Source: Rhynchonema sp. JSB1_4 (lineage: Eukaryota; Nematoda; Chromadorea; Monhysterida; Xyalidae). From it: DNA of 64,000 nt. Below the pieces are notes generated by a model. That model did not search any database. It had not been told where the DNA came from and worked only from the letters and a program-made list of their open reading frames with translations. Location: NCBI GenBank assembly GCA_030248065.1, contig JASAMV010001328.1, positions 1 through 64,000 of the forward strand, read 5' to 3'. This document shows positions 60,741 through 64,000 of the stretch, piece by piece; within the stretch, counting starts at the first letter, position 1; each line of letters starts with the position of its first letter. Made by a program: the position numbers and the translations under genes.

Positions 60741-61294
60741 TTTGAATATTGCAATTATTGAGCCTTTAGTGCTGAAACCAGATGCAATAAATATCACAGT
60801 GAAAATCCCGAAAAACAAGACAAGCGACTGCGGTGATGATAACCGGTGACCACAAGACGGAATCAAACAGACCAAAATGAGCGGACACAGAATAAATAAT
60901 GCAACAACAAAGGCGAACAGAGCAAGACTGTTTTTGAAGAGAAATGGTGTTGGGGCCAGGTGCTGGGCGCTATAATCCGAAAGGATTAAGGCGCGAACGT
61001 GCCGTGTATTGCAAGCGTGCTGCTTTGGAATTGTTTTGGTCGCCTTTTTGAAAGTCACCTATCCATTGGTCACCTGCGGCTGCGACAGCAAAATGCTTCA
61101 CACGTAAAGACAAAAATGCAGCTGCAATGCAATCAAGTGCGAAGGCAGATCGTTTTCAGGCGTGAAAATCTGATTGAACGGAAACACTTGAATGCAAATA
61201 ATCGAAAATTGCAATTCGCAAGTCATAACTTCTGTAATTTCAATCATGGACAAAACTAACAGGAATTAGTCATGACACCACGACACCCACCTTT

Positions 61295-61408
61295 TCAGTT
61301 ACAGCTACAGCCCCCAAACTTGATTATCTTGTGCGCAAATATCGACTGACTCATGTTTGCAACCAACAAAACAACAAGCAGTATCATCATCTCAAGAAAA
61401 GAAGGCAT
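61295..61408 (-). CDS. Possible short secreted peptide
   Basis: A 37-codon frame starting MPSFLEMMILLVVLLVA has a strong signal-peptide-like hydrophobic core, and the mature end carries FGGCSCN before a stop. It is upstream of, and on the same strand as, the SLC6 gene. There is no family match and the length is minimal, so it may be chance. Confidence 0.18.
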   Translation of the reverse strand: MPSFLEMMILLVVLLVANMSQSIFAHKIIKFGGCSCN

Positions 61409-64000
61409 GAATGACTTCTGCAACAAATTTACAAACAATTTTTGGTAACACTTTACACATGCAGCGCCTTGCGTCAGTGCGGGGGCGTGGTTAGCACGAT
61501 TTGCAATCACAGTTAAAAGGTTCTGTGTCCTTGGACCCCGATATTTGATGTTTCGCATCGGCAAGGAGTCCCATTAACTTATGTGGCAACCCAGCGCACA
61601 TGTGCGAATTTATGCGTGCAATGCATGCGTTTGCAAGTTCAACTGGCTGTGCAAAAGTTGTATGGTGGTCAAACCAAGAATTATTACGATTTGCTTGCTC
61701 CAGGTTTGGTCAACTATGTTATGAAATGGTTGTTGTAACTGTAGATTCTTGTTGATAAAAGTTGAAGGAAATCAATAAGTAAAATATGCACTGTCAATGA
61801 CAAAGACGAATTTCACACGAAATTAGCGAAAATTGATTGATATTGATCGGTTTTAGCGCAGTCAGTTGGAAATAATGATTTTTAAAATTTGTTCATTTTA
61901 AAACTTCATTATTTGTATTGGAAACATCAAAACGTATTTTACGCTGAGAAATGTCTGAAAACCATGTTTTCGCCAACAAATCGGAACAATTGTAGCCATC
62001 AATGATATTGTAAATTTAACTGCAAGGTCCACTTCAATGGATTGCTCCCACTCACCAAGTTTCGACCAGGAAGAACAAAATCACAAACTTTGGGACCTCA
62101 AACACTCACGTGACATGACAAAGTGAAAAAATACGTCCAGTGCGTCAGAGGTAAGAACGTTTGCCAAAAGCAACACACAGTGCGTGCCTCTCGCGAACTC
62201 CCAACTAACGAAAGGGACGAAAAATACGCGCTCAGCGCGAGAAATTTTTCCACAAATTATGCAACGTTGTTGTCAAAGTTCAAAGTTACATACGACACAC
62301 AGCATCGGAGGAAGGCGGTCAGCCAAATAATAATATAATACACGAAAATAATAATAATAGAATACGGGCGTATGTCACTGGGAGGTGTTGGTGTTGTCGT
62401 TAGTCGTTTTGAAAGAAAAAAGTGTGAACAAATTTTGGACACTGCCATAGCTCGTGCACATGAACTAGTACTTTGTGATGAAATAGCAACCAATGGGATC
62501 GGATGATACCTAGTGTGGTAGCAAACTGGGGTCTACAGTTGGGAGAGAGTTGGTCTACAGTCAATAAAGACTAGGTTATTAGTTTTTTTTAACAAACGAG
62601 ACTATTATGTAAATTTGCGCACCCGAGTTGGCCAAGTGCCCATGTCAGCAAAATGTACACAAATTGTTTGTTGTGCCTGTGCGACATCGCTGCTTCCACT
62701 TGTGAGCAAAATGTCCGCAGAGAGAGGTCTCGTTGACTGTAGTAGAAGCAACACTTCATTTTTGAGAAACGGCAATTGATGTAAAATGAAAAGAAACGGA
62801 AAGAAACAGAGACGAGCAACGCACAATTAAATATATCAGTCGAAACCAAATATTTGAGTTTGCGTCACATTTAAGTTCCAGGAAAGCACGAATAAAAAGT
62901 TGTCGTTAATTCTCGGGTTTAAAAAAGCTTATGGATTATTTTTTAACTTTGATTGTGATGATCTTGGACAAGCTCTAAGGAAAAAAATACAAAGTAAAAT
63001 AATGACAAGCACAACATCTATCGCTTGGATGCGCCGTGGCCAAGCTCAAACCTGTTTGTTCTGCTCAACGTCACATAACGATCGAGGTATACAAGTATGT
63101 ACAGTACCGTGCACCTTTTCAAACGAGCACCGCAGCTTTGCAAACAAACATTCTGGCAGAAAAAATCCGGTGGCAGATTTGTTGGTTTTTTTTCTACGCA
63201 TACTAGGTGCGCTTGTGTGTGATGAATATTTTTATTTTTATGTCAAGCACTTGTTTGCTCGTAGCGTGTCAGGTATATTGTAACTTTTGGCAGAAAGGCG
63301 AGCAACGTTTGTTACCGTGTCTGTGTCTGTCAGTAGACGCAGCTTTTTTGAAAACTTTCCGATCCCCAACGCTTGAAATCATAAGAAAGCGACGGTAAAA
63401 AGGAGGCTGGTGGCAACAAAAAAAATACAAAATAGGGCAAGATGACTCAGCTACGTCGGCGTTTTTTCCCGTGATTAAACAACAATGGCATGGAAAACAG
63501 GTAGTTGGACTTGGACATATGCCCACCGGTAGGGGTAATGTTAGACTTGGACACTCAAAGTACAGTATGTATATGTACATAAACCCCAGTCAGGTGATCA
63601 AAATTGACTAATGGTAAATGAGTCACTGGTTGATGTAAACTCCGTCCACCTTGCATTTTAAACCAGTTTTTTACGAAAAATAGAAACTGCAAACACACAC
63701 TTGACTACAGCTATCATGTATGGTATAACTACTGTATCTTCATGTTGATGACGAAAAAGCGCTATACAGTAATTTACAGTAAGCCCGAACGAGATAAAAA
63801 CTAGCCGACGAACGGAAACAAATGAAAAACCAGAAGAATTCGAATATTTCGCAAGAAAAGGTTGGACACAGAAACCCGTCATTCATGGAAATCAATTAAA
63901 CTCGTCCAAAACCATGTATGAAAACGCAAAGCCACCTCAGTGGCCATAGTTTTAGGTGGTTTTGAGCAGCATGAGTCATGGACACATGTAGGTAACTACA
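61409..64000. other. Stretch without a recognised gene
   Basis: A/T-rich DNA with short frames of up to 127 codons (plus, 62900-63283) and no splice-consistent or family-like segment. There is an aataataat patch near 62325-62365. I see no RNA gene. Confidence 0.4.

Noticed and set aside
60741..61058. N-terminal extension of the SLC6 protein
   Set aside because: The frame is open upstream of the chosen ATG but encodes an extra hydrophobic stretch not expected before TM1 in this family. The ATG at 60740 gives a normal short N-terminus.

Overview
The window is nuclear DNA from an invertebrate animal. It holds multi-exon genes with short introns, animal-type membrane proteins and dense small transposon debris. 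I favour a nematode: a Clc/claudin-like four-helix gene, TTTCAG-type 3' splice sites and an interstitial TTAGGC-like tract fit this, but none proves it and another ecdysozoan is possible. I traced gene models by hand from splice sites. Every multi-exon model below keeps phase across all junctions, and its exon lengths add up to a whole number of codons.

Region 1 (1-19283) is a nested palindrome. Outer arms 1-6180 and 12966-19283 each carry a KIM-type protein tyrosine phosphatase (PTP) gene. The right copy (15555-18417, minus) is intact with 395 codons. The left copy (912-3797, plus) has broken 5' exons and perfect 3' exons. Inner arms 5915-7571 and 9672-11228 carry the 3' exons of a claudin-like gene, intact on the left (6870-8034, minus) and decayed on the right. 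Foldback elements fill the remaining spacers.

Region 2 (19284-29800) is gene-poor. It has two MITEs, several foldbacks, a 155-bp tandem repeat, a hairpin MITE and a small two-exon gene for a C-terminally anchored membrane protein (21440-21919, minus).

Region 3 (29837-43232) is one 14-exon SLC7 amino-acid transporter gene on the minus strand. Its roughly 9.9-kb first intron contains, on the opposite strand, three tandem genes for divergent ionotropic glutamate receptor (IR/GLR-like) subunits and a 3' fragment of a fourth.

Region 4 (43233-53070) is dominated by mobile elements: a third MITE copy, a 1.27-kb element with subterminal palindromes, a 724-bp hAT-type MITE, a tRNA-like SINE head, a 1.7-kb divergent foldback, and a foldback that encloses an RGG-protein exon.

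Region 5 (54048-60740) is a 13-exon SLC6 Na+/Cl- coupled transporter of the glycine/amino-acid branch on the minus strand, with MITEs in its introns. From 60741 to 64000 I recognise no convincing gene.

The genes do not form a pathway. Two are amino-acid transporters and three are receptor-channel subunits that retain the amino-acid-binding arginine, which suggests neuronal or chemosensory roles. Unusually, 22 of my 45 modelled introns have a pyrimidine at donor position +3.
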